Below, in pieces: positions 25,827 to 35,890 of a stretch of DNA of 48,531 nt (position 1 is its first letter; each line of letters begins with the position of its first letter). The stretch is from an uncultured Prevotella sp. (GTDB lineage: Bacteria; Bacteroidota; Bacteroidia; Bacteroidales; Bacteroidaceae): assembly GCA_902491375.1 (NCBI GenBank), contig CABUHE010000014.1, positions 1-48,531 of the forward strand, read 5' to 3'. A model generated the notes under the pieces. It saw only the letters and a program-made list of their open reading frames with translations, did no database searches and was not told the origin of the DNA. A program made the translations under genes and the position numbers.

Positions 25827-25920
25827 TTTGCAAAAGGGCATATTTCACCTTACAAAAGACCGTCTTTTATCGTGTAAAAGACGGCAAATCACGAAGCAAA
25901 AGAGCACCTTTTGCCTCGCA
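25827..25920. repeat. Dispersed intergenic repeat, copy C
   Basis: Units TTGCAAAAGGGCATATTTC, TACAAAAGACCGTCTTTTATC, TGTAAAAGACGGC and GCAAAAGAGCACCTTTTGC. It ends just before the stop of the ABC ATPase gene and fills most of the gap to the antiporter promoter. Confidence 0.7.
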
Positions 25921-25939
25921 TATCATAACTTATTGTTTG

Positions 25940-26731
25940 TCAATGGATTACATTGCTATCTACGGTTATCCGCAAAGTGTCTTTATCAAATGTTATTCCT
26001 GAACGCTCTATAAACGCCGACAAGGCTCCGCTGTCAGCCAGTTCGTGCGGTGTTCCTGTATCAACCTTGCCGTCACCTGCCATCAGCCACAATGTGTCAG
26101 CCGTCTGGAGCGCCAGTTCCAGATCGTGTGTTGACATAAATATAGTCTTTTCCATATCATGACTCAGGCGCGACAGCAGCAACATCGTATCCACCTTGCT
26201 CGGATAATCGAGAAAAGCGGTAGGCTCGTCAAGAAATATCACCGGTGTCTGCTGCGCCAATGCTTTTGCTATCATCATCTTCTGACGCTCTCCGTCGCTT
26301 AATGTCGACGCCGTACGCTTTGCCAGACTGGATATGCCAACACGGTTCATGCTCTCGTTTACGATACGCTTGTCTTCATCACTTAGCGTACCCCAGAAGC
26401 CTGTGTACGGCGTGCGGCCAAGAGCAACAACCTCTTCAACAGTCATATTCATTCCGTCAGGGCGGCTTGTCAGCACCACACTGACCAGACGCGACATCTC
26501 TTTCTGAGTGTATTCAGATATTTCTTTACCGTTAATGAATATGTTGCCTGCAAGCTTCGGCAGAAATCCGGCAAGTGTTTTCAGCAGCGTCGACTTACCG
26601 GCTCCGTTTGAACCGATAAGGCATGTCAGTTCACCGCCACGCAACGACACGTCTATGCCATCGGCTACAACCTTGTTTCCGCCTTTTATATGGTAGCCTA
26701 TCGAAAGGCCGATAAGTGATATTGATTCCAT
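25940..26731 (-). CDS. ABC transporter ATP-binding protein, FecE/BtuD type
   Basis: 263 residues. Walker A GSNGAGKST (40-48), Q-loop region VSVVLTSRPDGMNM, signature LSDGERQ, Walker B VIFLDEPTAFLD and the switch His in FMSTHDLELAL. The overall pattern is that of ATPases for iron-siderophore or cobalamin importers. No permease or binding protein is adjacent, so it must partner with subunits encoded elsewhere or has become an orphan. The 77-base gap to the S41 protease gene on the same strand leaves cotranscription possible. Confidence 0.87.
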   Translation of the reverse strand: MESISLIGLSIGYHIKGGNKVVADGIDVSLRGGELTCLIGSNGAGKSTLLKTLAGFLPKLAGNIFINGKEISEYTQKEMSRLVSVVLTSRPDGMNMTVEEVVALGRTPYTGFWGTLSDEDKRIVNESMNRVGISSLAKRTASTLSDGERQKMMIAKALAQQTPVIFLDEPTAFLDYPSKVDTMLLLSRLSHDMEKTIFMSTHDLELALQTADTLWLMAGDGKVDTGTPHELADSGALSAFIERSGITFDKDTLRITVDSNVIH

Positions 26732-26808
26732 CTAAGTCAGTATTCTTTTATTTTAAATAACAGGAAACCGTTTGTGAATAGTCGGCTAATATCAGTCAGA
26801 TAAGTTTA

Positions 26809-27825
26809 TTATTTGCCGTAAATCAGCTTTCTCGCATATTCTATCAATGTGTCCTCGCCACGGCGGAAGTCTTCGTCAGTAAGCTGAACGTTATAATCAG
26901 GCTCAATGCCGAACTCCGTACACTGCATGTCGCGGTCGTACATCGGACAGGCGCTGAAACGCACAGCCCATCCGTTTGGCAGCTCGCTGCTCATCGGCAT
27001 ACCTGCACCGCCACCGGTTTTATCGCCTACCACAACGACATTCGGACAGCACTTCATGTATTTCACAAACTCGTTAGCTGCGCTGAACACGCCGCGGTTA
27101 GTCAGTACAACTACTTTCTTATGCCATCGTATACCCGATGACGGCTTCAGCTTCTGTTCCTCCGGTGATGAGAAATCATTGTGGCCGGGACCTGTCTTAT
27201 GGCGCATATAGCCGACTACGATTGTCTCGTCAGTGAAACGTCCTGCCAGTCGTTCTGCCATAGTAAGCTGTCCGCCGCCGTTACCGCGCACGTCTACAAT
27301 CAAGCCATTGCACGGAGCAAGATACAGCAACACCTCATCAAGATTGCCGTCACCTATTCCGTTAGAGAATGAAGGACAGTAAATATAGCCTATATTGTCG
27401 TCAAGCTTACGGTATTCAAGTCCTGAAGCGATTTTGTAATCAGTTCCGAGATAGCGGCGCAGAAGTGAGTCGCTGAAGTTGGCTGGATAATCTTCCTTCC
27501 AGCTCCAGTAACGGGCGTTGTCGAAAGGAGCATACATATTGACATGACCGTCGCGAAGTTCGCCGAGCATATTACCCAAAACCTCAAACAACCAGTCGCT
27601 GCCCATATCGTCGGAAATCTGCCGTGAATATCTGGAATACACCTCATTCCAGTTCAATCCGTAAGCCTCATTCCTGTAATCGAAGAAACAATAATGCTCG
27701 TCTATTATCTTCCAAAGAGCCTCAAAATTGCCTTTCGGGTCGTTGCTGAACTCTTCCTCGTCGACACATGACACACAGAAAAACGTCAGCATGAAGCCAA
27801 TTATAATGTAAGCGGCCTTTCTCAT
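26809..27825 (-). CDS. S41-family peptidase lipoprotein
   Basis: 338 residues. Lipoprotein signal with CVSC, Cys20 lipidated. N-terminal helical region (FEALWKIIDEHYCFFDYR) typical of S41 hydrolases; the protease core contains IVDVRGNGGGQL, NRGVFSAANEF with the predicted nucleophile Ser248, VVVGDKTGGGAGMP, and FGIEPDYNV near the end. The classical PDZ domain is short or missing. Probably a surface or periplasmic tail-specific-type protease. Its start overlaps the stop of the DUF3316-like gene by 4 bases (ATGA), so the pair is translationally coupled. Confidence 0.87.
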   Translation of the reverse strand: MRKAAYIIIGFMLTFFCVSCVDEEEFSNDPKGNFEALWKIIDEHYCFFDYRNEAYGLNWNEVYSRYSRQISDDMGSDWLFEVLGNMLGELRDGHVNMYAPFDNARYWSWKEDYPANFSDSLLRRYLGTDYKIASGLEYRKLDDNIGYIYCPSFSNGIGDGNLDEVLLYLAPCNGLIVDVRGNGGGQLTMAERLAGRFTDETIVVGYMRHKTGPGHNDFSSPEEQKLKPSSGIRWHKKVVVLTNRGVFSAANEFVKYMKCCPNVVVVGDKTGGGAGMPMSSELPNGWAVRFSACPMYDRDMQCTEFGIEPDYNVQLTDEDFRRGEDTLIEYARKLIYGK

Positions 27826-28640
27826 GGGATTATTCTTGTGATTTTAAAACGACGTACAAAACCTATAAGAAGCATATTCGAATAAATATGATACTTCAGG
27901 TTATTCACTTCAGCCTGGCGGAAGTCGCCAAGATAACCGATGCGCAGAGTTGTACGTCCGAGAGTGAAGTCTACAGTCAGCATCTGACTGAGCGACGGAG
28001 AGTTTACAAACGTTGTCGGGACAACATTGTGGTCATAGTTGCCACGCGAGAAAATCTCGTAATATGACTGCCCGTAGTTAGGACTGAACATCAGTCCGGC
28101 GACTGGTGCGCTGACCTCATATCGTGCCGCAAACGGCACACGTCCAAGCCGGAAGCGGTAAGTCGCGGCAGCCGAAGGCGCAATATCCAAAGCCAGTCGT
28201 GCCTGTGCTGGATTGTTGCCGTTGCGCGTGTTGTACAGAAAACCGGCCGAAGCCTCAGCCCGTCCGCCTGCCATAACACTTAAACGGCCATCTAAAAAGT
28301 CCCAATTGTAATGCAGACCGTAACTGAACATATACATGCCCAACATCTCACTGCCGTTGCCCGAACGATTGTCTGCGTAAGAAACGGCACCTTGATGCAA
28401 AAGCAAATGCAACCATCTGCTGCCTTCACGATGGCGTATTGTATGCGAAATGTAGCGCAATTCAAGTCCAGAATATTCCTCCGGCGACAGATATGTGTCA
28501 AGTATCGACGCACGGCCTACACCTATCATCTGAGCATTAGTTATGACCTTGTCGCTGTGAAGCGTGTCAGGCTCATGCGCTCCGGCCGCAAACGGCAGAA
28601 GCATAGCAAACGATATGAATAGTGAACGTATTGCTCTCAT
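27822..28640 (-). CDS. DUF3316-like outer-membrane/periplasmic protein
   Basis: 272 residues with a signal peptide (about 1-21, AAGAHE). The body has alternating hydrophobic strands (LELRYISHTIRH, MYMFSYGLHYNWDF, LSVMAGGRAEASAGF, TLRIGYLGDFRQAEVN) and ends in an aromatic strand, like a small beta-barrel. DUF3316 is my best family match, by eye only. Lies 48 bases after the topoisomerase IV gene and overlaps the S41 lipoprotein gene by 4 bases, so the two may form a surface complex. Confidence 0.65.
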   Translation of the reverse strand: MRAIRSLFISFAMLLPFAAGAHEPDTLHSDKVITNAQMIGVGRASILDTYLSPEEYSGLELRYISHTIRHREGSRWLHLLLHQGAVSYADNRSGNGSEMLGMYMFSYGLHYNWDFLDGRLSVMAGGRAEASAGFLYNTRNGNNPAQARLALDIAPSAAATYRFRLGRVPFAARYEVSAPVAGLMFSPNYGQSYYEIFSRGNYDHNVVPTTFVNSPSLSQMLTVDFTLGRTTLRIGYLGDFRQAEVNNLKYHIYSNMLLIGFVRRFKITRIIP

Positions 28641-28688
28641 TGCGCTTTGGTTATTTTACGCCACACGCTTCGGCAAGTGGCAACATTA

Positions 28689-31406
28689 TCAGTTCTTTGA
28701 ATCGTCGTCACCAAACAGGTTGAGCTGTCCTGTAATCTCGTCTATTACCTGCTGCTGAGTCTTACCTGCATCAGGGTCAAGATTCTCGTTTTCAGATTCG
28801 TCTGATGTTTTTTCGTCTTCCGTTTCGTCATCAGTAGTATCGTCATCAGCATGCTTCAGAGGCTCAAGCTGCTCAATCCTGTCGACAGTCCATGTACTCA
28901 GACGTTTGCCTTTGGCCTTAAAACCTTTAACTGAAACGAAGTCTTCAGCCTCAATATCTATCGAACCGCGGAACGCATCGTCACCACCGAATATGACACG
29001 GAAGCGAGGATAAGGCTCATCTGTCAGACAAACAAGACGGCTGTCAGGATTTTCGCCAAGGTAGTTCTGCTTTCGTTTCGTGCCTTCCATCTGAAAACGC
29101 TTCAGATAGGGATAGCCTTGCTGGTCTGCATCGAACAGCACTGCCGTCCAGACTTTGTGCGGATCATACTTCTCTATAATCTTTATATTGTCCTCATAGT
29201 GGTTGTTTACGTCGAAGTTTGACAAATAGAAATCGCCGTTATCGAGTACAACCAATATGCTGTCGTCCTCGTTAAATTCACCAAGCAGACGTCCGTGGTC
29301 ATCATAATTAAGACGTTTGACATCAGGATCAAACCACACTTTGCGTCCGCCCAACGTACTATGACCGTGGCTTTTAAGAGAAATGCGGTGGACATTGAAC
29401 CTCGTCAGCACTACACCTCTTGCTCCGCGGCCCTTTATGTCGACCTCAGAGAAGTCCTTTTCCTTAAAAATATTCCTCAGACGCGGTGCCGGGTCGAGTG
29501 TAACTTTTATCACCTCAGCCTCACCATTGGGGTTAGCGGTAAAATAAACGACACGTGAACCTGGCGCGCCTGTCGTAAGATCGTATTCACGGTCACGCTG
29601 GATGCTGGTCACGTTGAAGCGCTTCATGTAATATTTACCAAGCTTTCCGTCACGGTAAACAACGTTGTATATTGTGCGCTTATCGTTCTTCTTAAATACG
29701 GCAACGTGCAGAATGTTCTTTCCGACAAATATCTTGTCAGCCACTCTGACGACCTTGTACTTACCGTCTTTATAGAAAATAATGATGTCGTCGATGTCAG
29801 AGCAGTTGCAGACAAACTCGTCTTTCTTCAGAGCAGTGCCTATAAAGCCGTCGTTGCGGTTGATATACAGCTTCTCATTAGCCTCAACAACCTTTGTCGC
29901 CTCTATCGTATCGAAATTCTTTATCTCTGTAAGACGGGGATGGTTGGCTCCGTATTTCTGTTTCAGGAATCTGAACCAGTCAGCCGTAACTTCAACCATG
30001 TTGCCCAGCTTTCGGTCAATATCCTCAATCTCAGCCTTTATCTTGGCCATCAGTTCGTCAGCCTTATCCTTATTGAACTTCAGGATACGGGCCATCTTGA
30101 TGTCCATAAGACGCAGGATGTCGTCTTTAGTCACCTCACGTATCATCTGCGGATAGAACGGAGTCAGACGTTCGTCAATATGCGCACATGCCGCATCCAT
30201 ATCAGGAGCCTGTTCAAACTTGCGGTCTTTGTATATGCGTTCCTCAATGAAAATCTTCTCAAGCGACGCAAAGTGAAGCTGTTCCTGCAACTCACCCTTG
30301 CGTATTTCAAGCTCGCGGCGCAGCAGTCCCATGGTATGGTCGACTGAATAGCGCAAAACGTCGCTTACTGAAAGGAACTGCGGTTTGTTGTCCTCAATAA
30401 CACAACAGTTGGGTGATATGTTAATCTCACAATCAGAGAAAGCATACAAGGCGTCAAGTGTCTTGTCCGACGATACGCCCGGAGCAAGATGAACCTGTAT
30501 CTCAACCTGAGCCGCCGTATTGTCGTCAACCTTGCGTGCCTTTATCTTTCCTTTCTCAATGGCTTTCAGAATAGAGTCAATGAGTGTGGAAGTTGTCTTG
30601 CCATAAGGAATCTCACGGATAACGAGCGTCTTATTGTCAAGTTTCTCTATTTTAGCCCTTACCTTCAAAACGCCGCCTCTCTGTCCGTCGTTATACTTGC
30701 TGACATCAATGCTGCCGCCAGTAGGGAAGTCGGGATAAAGCGTGAAAGGCTCGCCGTGCAGATAGCTTATGGCGGCGTCACAAATCTCGTTGAAGTTATG
30801 GGGAAGAACTTTTGACGACAAGCCGACGGCGATACCCTCAGCGCCTTGCGCCAAGAGCAAAGGGAATTTGGCAGGGAGCGTTATAGGCTCCTTGTTTCTT
30901 CCATCGTAACTCAACTGCCAGTCGGTGGTTTTAGGATTGAAAACCACGTCGAGCGCGAACTTTGACAGTCGTGCCTCAATGTATCGCGGAGCTGCCGCAC
31001 GGTCGCCGGTCAAGATGTTACCCCAGTTTCCCTGACAGTCTACAAGCAGGTCTTTCTGTCCCAACTGAACAAGAGCGTCGCCTATAGAAGCGTCGCCATG
31101 AGGGTGAAACTGCATAGTGTGGCCCACGATATTGGCCACCTTGTTGTAGCGTCCGTCATCCATACGCTTCATCGAGTGCAGAATTCGGCGCTGCACAGGC
31201 TTCAGTCCGTCCTCGATATGAGGCACGGCACGCTCAAGGATGACGTAAGAGGCATAGTCGAGAAACCAGTTCTGGTACATCCCGCTGAGGTGGTGAACGG
31301 CTGACGCATCAAACCGGTCAACCGGCTTATATTCAGTATCTTTACCTTCAGCCTGGGCGCCAGACTCAAGCTCCGTCATTTCGTCGTCAATTATTTCGTT
31401 GTCCAT
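28689..31406 (-). CDS. parC: DNA topoisomerase IV subunit A (GyrA/ParC family)
   Basis: 905 residues. Decatenates and relaxes DNA together with a ParE-type ATPase subunit not in the window. An acidic 30-residue N-terminus precedes the breakage-reunion core: LERAVPHIEDGLKPVQRRIL, VANIVGHTMQFHPHGDASIGDAL (quinolone-region equivalent), and catalytic Tyr142 in AAAPRYIEARLSK. A long coiled-coil tower follows (residues about 370-490), then a beta-pinwheel-like C-terminal domain, and a very acidic tail (DDDTTDDETEDEKTSDESENENLD) ending NLFGDDDS. In Bacteroidota this paralogue is often labelled gyrase/topoisomerase IV A; the AAPRY motif favours ParC over GyrA. Promoter at 31488-31519. Confidence 0.92.
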   Translation of the reverse strand: MDNEIIDDEMTELESGAQAEGKDTEYKPVDRFDASAVHHLSGMYQNWFLDYASYVILERAVPHIEDGLKPVQRRILHSMKRMDDGRYNKVANIVGHTMQFHPHGDASIGDALVQLGQKDLLVDCQGNWGNILTGDRAAAPRYIEARLSKFALDVVFNPKTTDWQLSYDGRNKEPITLPAKFPLLLAQGAEGIAVGLSSKVLPHNFNEICDAAISYLHGEPFTLYPDFPTGGSIDVSKYNDGQRGGVLKVRAKIEKLDNKTLVIREIPYGKTTSTLIDSILKAIEKGKIKARKVDDNTAAQVEIQVHLAPGVSSDKTLDALYAFSDCEINISPNCCVIEDNKPQFLSVSDVLRYSVDHTMGLLRRELEIRKGELQEQLHFASLEKIFIEERIYKDRKFEQAPDMDAACAHIDERLTPFYPQMIREVTKDDILRLMDIKMARILKFNKDKADELMAKIKAEIEDIDRKLGNMVEVTADWFRFLKQKYGANHPRLTEIKNFDTIEATKVVEANEKLYINRNDGFIGTALKKDEFVCNCSDIDDIIIFYKDGKYKVVRVADKIFVGKNILHVAVFKKNDKRTIYNVVYRDGKLGKYYMKRFNVTSIQRDREYDLTTGAPGSRVVYFTANPNGEAEVIKVTLDPAPRLRNIFKEKDFSEVDIKGRGARGVVLTRFNVHRISLKSHGHSTLGGRKVWFDPDVKRLNYDDHGRLLGEFNEDDSILVVLDNGDFYLSNFDVNNHYEDNIKIIEKYDPHKVWTAVLFDADQQGYPYLKRFQMEGTKRKQNYLGENPDSRLVCLTDEPYPRFRVIFGGDDAFRGSIDIEAEDFVSVKGFKAKGKRLSTWTVDRIEQLEPLKHADDDTTDDETEDEKTSDESENENLDPDAGKTQQQVIDEITGQLNLFGDDDSKN

Positions 31407-31487
31407 GTATCCTAAAATGATTTATGCAGCACACCTTATAAGCGCACAAGACAATGTATTTTAAAATGCGAAGATGCTGCACCATTG

Positions 31488-31519
31488 CAAAGATACGGCA
31501 AAAAATCGGTTTTCACAAA
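31488..31519 (-). promoter_or_regulatory. Promoter of the topoisomerase IV A gene
   Basis: Minus strand TTTG (31519-31516), 20 bases, TATCTTTG (31495-31488); leader about 80 bases. Confidence 0.75.
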
Positions 31520-32108
31520 AAAACAGTTTGTTTTTAAGCAGAAAGCTGTCTGTCAGACAAGTACAGACAGAACAGACACACCCAAACATAATAAACAAAC
31601 AACTCAATATGCAGCACCTGACTTTATTATCAACAGGCGGCCAACAGACCATAAGCAAGAACACGCAAAATACCAGTTCGGAAGAGTTAAGTAAAGTTAA
31701 GAACAATATCTGTCTAAAAACATTTAAGCCCTTGAGAACCCCACCGCCACAGACAAAACGACAAAGACCAACGACTATGCGAAGATACTGACGTTAATAT
31801 ATAAACCACTGATATTCAGCAAATTGGATTAAGATAAAGCATAAACACGCCCTCATAATGAACAAAACAAGAATGCAAAAGGTACTCTTTCACAACACAA
31901 AAGACATCAAACAAGACAACAAGTGATGGTTTTTGATGATATAAAATGGCACTGAAAAGCACAAATTGCGCGCACGTTCCGCAAACAGATGTTAAACGAC
32001 AAGGTTGCAACAAGTAAACCGTTAACATAAATAAACATACCGATTTCTATTTAAAGAAAAGCGTCTGTCCGCATTTTTTACTCACCCAATCTAAAAAAAT
32101 ATTATCAT
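31520..32108. other. Gene-free divergent intergenic region
   Basis: About 590 bases between the topoisomerase promoter and the cobQ promoter. AT-rich with many stop codons; short ORFs on both strands have no supporting features. I see no RNA gene or repeat family member. Confidence 0.6.
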
Positions 32109-32139
32109 TTTGCAGGCTGACTTATTTGTATTACCTTTG
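32109..32139 (+). promoter_or_regulatory. Promoter of the cobQ-cobD-cbiB operon
   Basis: TTTG (32109-32112), 19 bases, TACCTTTG (32132-32139); leader about 27 bases. No cobalamin riboswitch fits in such a short leader, so any B12 control must be by other means. Confidence 0.75.
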
Positions 32140-32170
32140 CATTCCGCATAACAAAATCACTTAATAAATT

Positions 32171-33661
32171 ATGAAAAAACTTCGCCCGGTTATGTTCGCA
32201 GGTACTGGCAGTGATGTAGGCAAGAGCGTTCTTGCTGCTGGATTCTGCCGTATTTTCAAACAAGACGGTTACAATCCAGCTCCGTTCAAGGCACAGAACA
32301 TGGCACTCAACTCGTTTGTTACTCCTGACGGACTGGAAATAGGCAGGGCACAGTCGGCACAGGCTGAAGCCTGCGGTATAGCACCGACGGCCGACATGAA
32401 CCCTATTCTGCTGAAACCGCAGGGCGACAGCATAAGTCAGCTTGTACTGAACGGCAAGGCCAGCGCTAACGTCAGCGCACGAAGATATTATGAAAAAGAC
32501 AGGCGCGACGCTCTTAGAAGCGAAGCGTGCAGCGCATTTGACCGACTGGCAGCAAAGCACTCGCCGATAGTGATGGAGGGCGCGGGCAGCGTTGCCGAAC
32601 TGAATCTGCGCGACGCCGACATCGTGAACATAAACATGGCTAGACATGCCGGAGCTGCCGTGATACTGGTTGCCGACATAGAACGCGGAGGTGTGTTCGC
32701 ATCGGCATACGGCTCAATAATGCTGCAAAAACCAGACGACCGCAAACTGATAAAAGGAATAATAGTAAACAAATTCAGAGGCGACATAAGTCTGTTTGAC
32801 AACGGGCGGAAGATACTTGAAGAAATATGCGATGTGCCTGTGCTGGGTGTAATGCCTTACTTCGACAACATACACATTGAAGAGGAAGACAGCATGGAAC
32901 TGGCAGCAAAAAAGCAGCACGCTGCCGATGGCGGTAAGGTAAATGTGGCTGTAGTAAAACTGAAACATATAAGCAACTTCACCGACTTTGACATGCTAGA
33001 ACACGACGGCCGCGTGAACCTATACTACTGCGACAATGCCGAAGAGCTTAACAGTGCCGACATTATAATCCTGCCGGGAAGCAAGAACACAATAGCCGAC
33101 CTTGAGCAGTTGCGCCGTGACGGAATGGCAAAAGCCATAACAGAAGCCGCACATAACGGCAAGACAGTCTTGGGAATATGCGGAGGCTACCAGATGATGG
33201 GTACCAGGATAACAGACTCTTACCGCATTGAAGGAGCTGAATGTACGGCCGAAGGACTGGGACTGCTGCCTGTAAGTACAAGACTTGAGCCTGAAAAGAC
33301 TTTAAGGCAGGCTGAGTTTACATTCGCTGACAGCAACGGCACCGCAATGAAGGGCTATGAAATACACAATGGTGTAACAGAGGCTGACGACGGAAAGGCT
33401 CAAAAGCCGCTGTTCATAAAAACCGACGGCTGCCATGACGGCTGCATCTGTGGCGACAACTGCATGGGAACCTATATGCACGGTTCGCTGGACAATCTGC
33501 AGTTTGTTGACTTCCTGCTCTCAAAGTGCGGCAAAGTCATAACAACTGAAAGCGACATCAGCGACTACAATGAATTCAAGAACCGTCAGTATGACCTGCT
33601 GGCTGACCTGATAAGGCAGAACATTGACATGGAACAGGTTTACCGTATAATGGCAGAATAG
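32171..33661 (+). CDS. cobQ: Cobyric acid synthase
   Basis: 496 residues. Amidates four carboxyl side chains of adenosylcobyrinic acid a,c-diamide using glutamine and ATP. N-terminal P-loop-like domain: MFAGTGSDVGKSV (GTGSDVGKS at 11-19) and NPAPFKAQNMALNS. The C-terminal glutaminase (GATase) domain has the nucleophile Cys337 in LGICGGYQMMG and a late His in CMGTYMHGSLDN. Length matches the family. First gene of a three-gene cobalamin operon; cobD starts 49 bases later. Also known as cbiP in anaerobic-pathway organisms. Confidence 0.95.
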   Translation: MKKLRPVMFAGTGSDVGKSVLAAGFCRIFKQDGYNPAPFKAQNMALNSFVTPDGLEIGRAQSAQAEACGIAPTADMNPILLKPQGDSISQLVLNGKASANVSARRYYEKDRRDALRSEACSAFDRLAAKHSPIVMEGAGSVAELNLRDADIVNINMARHAGAAVILVADIERGGVFASAYGSIMLQKPDDRKLIKGIIVNKFRGDISLFDNGRKILEEICDVPVLGVMPYFDNIHIEEEDSMELAAKKQHAADGGKVNVAVVKLKHISNFTDFDMLEHDGRVNLYYCDNAEELNSADIIILPGSKNTIADLEQLRRDGMAKAITEAAHNGKTVLGICGGYQMMGTRITDSYRIEGAECTAEGLGLLPVSTRLEPEKTLRQAEFTFADSNGTAMKGYEIHNGVTEADDGKAQKPLFIKTDGCHDGCICGDNCMGTYMHGSLDNLQFVDFLLSKCGKVITTESDISDYNEFKNRQYDLLADLIRQNIDMEQVYRIMAE

Positions 33662-33710
33662 CCTAAATAAACGCGGACAAGCATAAAAAATATAAAGGCA
33701 AAAAGACACG

Positions 33711-34745
33711 ATGATTTACGGACACGGCGACGATTTATACAAATATAAGGGATTGGTAAAAGCTAATTTCAGCACAAACATTTATCAGAAAGCCGACCTC
33801 AGCATACTGAAAAAGTATCTTGCCGGACGGCTTGACGCGATATGCAACTATCCGGAACCGGCACCGCTGTCGCTCGAAAAGGCGTTGGCCTGCGAGCAGG
33901 GTATAAGCGAAGACGAAGTGACTGTAACCAACGGAGCCACCGAAGCTATATATATAATCGCAGAAAACAACGCACGAAAATACGGCAACGACGGCTTCAC
34001 AAACGTGATTAAGCAGCCTACTTTCAACGAATATGCCGACGCATGCAGAATGAGCGGCTCGCGAACTGTGAGTGATAAAGAGCATACAACCGGCAGAAAA
34101 GTGTATTGGCTGTGCAATCCGAACAACCCGACAGGACGCGTATTGCCGTCGAAGACTCTGCTTGACATGGCAGACAACAATCCAGATGTACTGTTCGTGA
34201 TAGACCAAAGTTATGAACACTACACACATGAAAAGACGATAACAGACCGTGAAGCCGTAAAACGAAACAATATCATACTGCTCCACTCTATGACAAAACG
34301 TTTCTGCGTGCCAGGACTGAGACTTGGCTATGCTGTCGCCAACGTCAGATTATCAGATGAGTTGAAGCATCTCAGACATCCGTGGAGCGTCAACGCGCTG
34401 GCGATAGAGGCCGGTATGTTTCTTATAAGCAACAGGATTAACTTCATGCCTGACCTTGACAGTTATCTTGAAGAGGCACAACGGCTGCACGACAGACTTT
34501 CAGACATAAGCGATGTAAGCGTAAACGACACGCAGACTAACTTTATGCTGGCAAAGATTGAAGGACATACGGCTGCCGAACTGAAAGACTTTCTCGTAAC
34601 CCAATATGGCCTGCTGATACGCGATGCGTCAAACTTTGAAGGTCTTACTGCCTCTCATTTCCGCGTAGCTGCGCAAGACAAACAAGCTGATGACGAGCTT
34701 GTAGCGGCAATAAAGACATTCACAGAATCTGTGGGAAAGCATTAA
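33711..34745 (+). CDS. cobD: PLP-dependent L-threonine-phosphate decarboxylase-type enzyme
   Basis: 344 residues. Class I/II aminotransferase fold closely related to histidinol-phosphate aminotransferase. Seen: NFSTNIYQKADL, NYPEPAPLSLEKALA, the NGATEAIY loop, NPNNPTG at 136-142, FVIDQSYEHY with the cofactor Asp, and the PLP lysine Lys196 in LHSMTKRFCVPGLRLGY. In cobalamin synthesis CobD makes the aminopropanol phosphate linker that CbiB attaches. The position between cobQ and cbiB decides for CobD rather than HisC. About 55 bases separate it from cbiB. Confidence 0.88.
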   Translation: MIYGHGDDLYKYKGLVKANFSTNIYQKADLSILKKYLAGRLDAICNYPEPAPLSLEKALACEQGISEDEVTVTNGATEAIYIIAENNARKYGNDGFTNVIKQPTFNEYADACRMSGSRTVSDKEHTTGRKVYWLCNPNNPTGRVLPSKTLLDMADNNPDVLFVIDQSYEHYTHEKTITDREAVKRNNIILLHSMTKRFCVPGLRLGYAVANVRLSDELKHLRHPWSVNALAIEAGMFLISNRINFMPDLDSYLEEAQRLHDRLSDISDVSVNDTQTNFMLAKIEGHTAAELKDFLVTQYGLLIRDASNFEGLTASHFRVAAQDKQADDELVAAIKTFTESVGKH

Positions 34746-34800
34746 ACCTGTATTAGGACAGACACACAGACTGAAACAACAACATTCAAATGAACAGAAA

Positions 34801-35736
34801 ATGACATCGATTATCTCTATACTTGCAGGATGGATTGCCGACAAACTGTTTGGAGACCCTGAGCGTCTGCCCCACCCTGTCGTACTCTTCGGAAGACTTA
34901 TCGCCAAAGGCGAGCACAAATTAAATCACGGCAGGCACCGCCGTACGAAGGGCGCATTGCTTGCCATTGTCCTCGTCGTACTTACATACGCTGTTACGTT
35001 CGGCATCGTCAGATATTGCGAAACACTGTCGTCGGTATTATGTTTCTGCATTGAAGCAATTCTGATTTTCTACTGCTTGGCAGGCACCACACTGATAAAA
35101 GAAGTCAAGGGTGTATTCAATGCTCTTGACATTTCACTCGAACACGGTCGCCGGCAAGTAGCACGAATAGTCGGACGTGACACATCACAACTGTCAGACA
35201 ACGAAGTACGCAAAGCCGCACTTGAAACCCTTGCTGAGAATCTGAGCGACGGAGTCATTGCTCCGCTATTTTGGCTGGCGTTGCTCGGAGTGCCAGGAAT
35301 GGTGGCATACAAAATGATTAATACGCTTGACTCAATGATCGGCTACCGTACCGAACGTTATGCACGCTTCGGGACATTTGCCGCGCGTATGGACGACGTG
35401 GTTAATTACATTCCCGCAAGGCTTACAGCACTGCTCATGGTGCTGGTTTCAGGCAGACTGAATTTGCTTGCTTTCGTAGCACGCAACGGCAGAAAGCATG
35501 CCAGTCCGAACAGTGGTTATCCGGAATCGGCGCTAGCCGGCATTCTTGACTGCCGCTTCGGAGGAGGACATTATTACTTCAATGAATATATAGACAAACC
35601 GTTTATCGGCGAGAACGACCGTCAATTGACTTCTGCCGATATGAAAACAGCCATCAGAATAAACACATTGGCCGAGATTTTAACTATATTTCTGATTGTA
35701 ATCGATAAACTGATAATTTGCAGTTTTTCTTCATAA
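34801..35736 (+). CDS. cbiB: Adenosylcobinamide-phosphate synthase
   Basis: 311 residues, integral membrane enzyme that joins aminopropanol phosphate to adenosylcobyric acid. Diagnostic segments: GWIADKLFGDPERLPHPVVLFGRLI near the start, EVRKAALETLAENLSDGVIAPLFW in the middle, YKMINTLDSMIGYRTERY, and HASPNSGYPESALAGIL before the end. Five or so membrane helices. Last gene of the operon. The further assembly genes (cobU, cobS, cobC) are not in the window. Confidence 0.94.
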   Translation: MTSIISILAGWIADKLFGDPERLPHPVVLFGRLIAKGEHKLNHGRHRRTKGALLAIVLVVLTYAVTFGIVRYCETLSSVLCFCIEAILIFYCLAGTTLIKEVKGVFNALDISLEHGRRQVARIVGRDTSQLSDNEVRKAALETLAENLSDGVIAPLFWLALLGVPGMVAYKMINTLDSMIGYRTERYARFGTFAARMDDVVNYIPARLTALLMVLVSGRLNLLAFVARNGRKHASPNSGYPESALAGILDCRFGGGHYYFNEYIDKPFIGENDRQLTSADMKTAIRINTLAEILTIFLIVIDKLIICSFSS

Positions 35737-35792
35737 AAATCTCAAGGAAAAACACTGCATTATGCGGTATGCATAAAAAAATCGACAATATT

Positions 35793-35824
35793 TTTGCATT
35801 ATTCACAAAAAGGATGTACCTTTG
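35793..35824 (+). promoter_or_regulatory. Promoter upstream of tRNA-Leu
   Basis: TTTG (35793-35796), 20 bases, TACCTTTG (35817-35824). Predicted start near 35829, about 75 bases before the mature tRNA, with a hairpin and T8 tract in between. Confidence 0.75.
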
Positions 35825-35840
35825 CAGCAATTAAAATATC

Positions 35841-35890
35841 CGAATCGGAATTATATAGTTGACAGTTTTTTTAACCGATTCGTTTTTTTT
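35841..35890 (+). terminator. Terminator-like hairpin between the promoter and tRNA-Leu
   Basis: CGAATCGG (35841-35848) pairs with CCGATTCG (35875-35882) and is followed by eight T. In form an intrinsic terminator, yet it lies inside the expected tRNA precursor leader. Confidence 0.65.

Noticed and set aside
32105..32647. 180-codon minus-strand frame opposite cobQ
   Set aside because: cobQ has complete catalytic motifs in its frame; the antisense frame is Cys/Val/Arg-rich noise without signal or domain.
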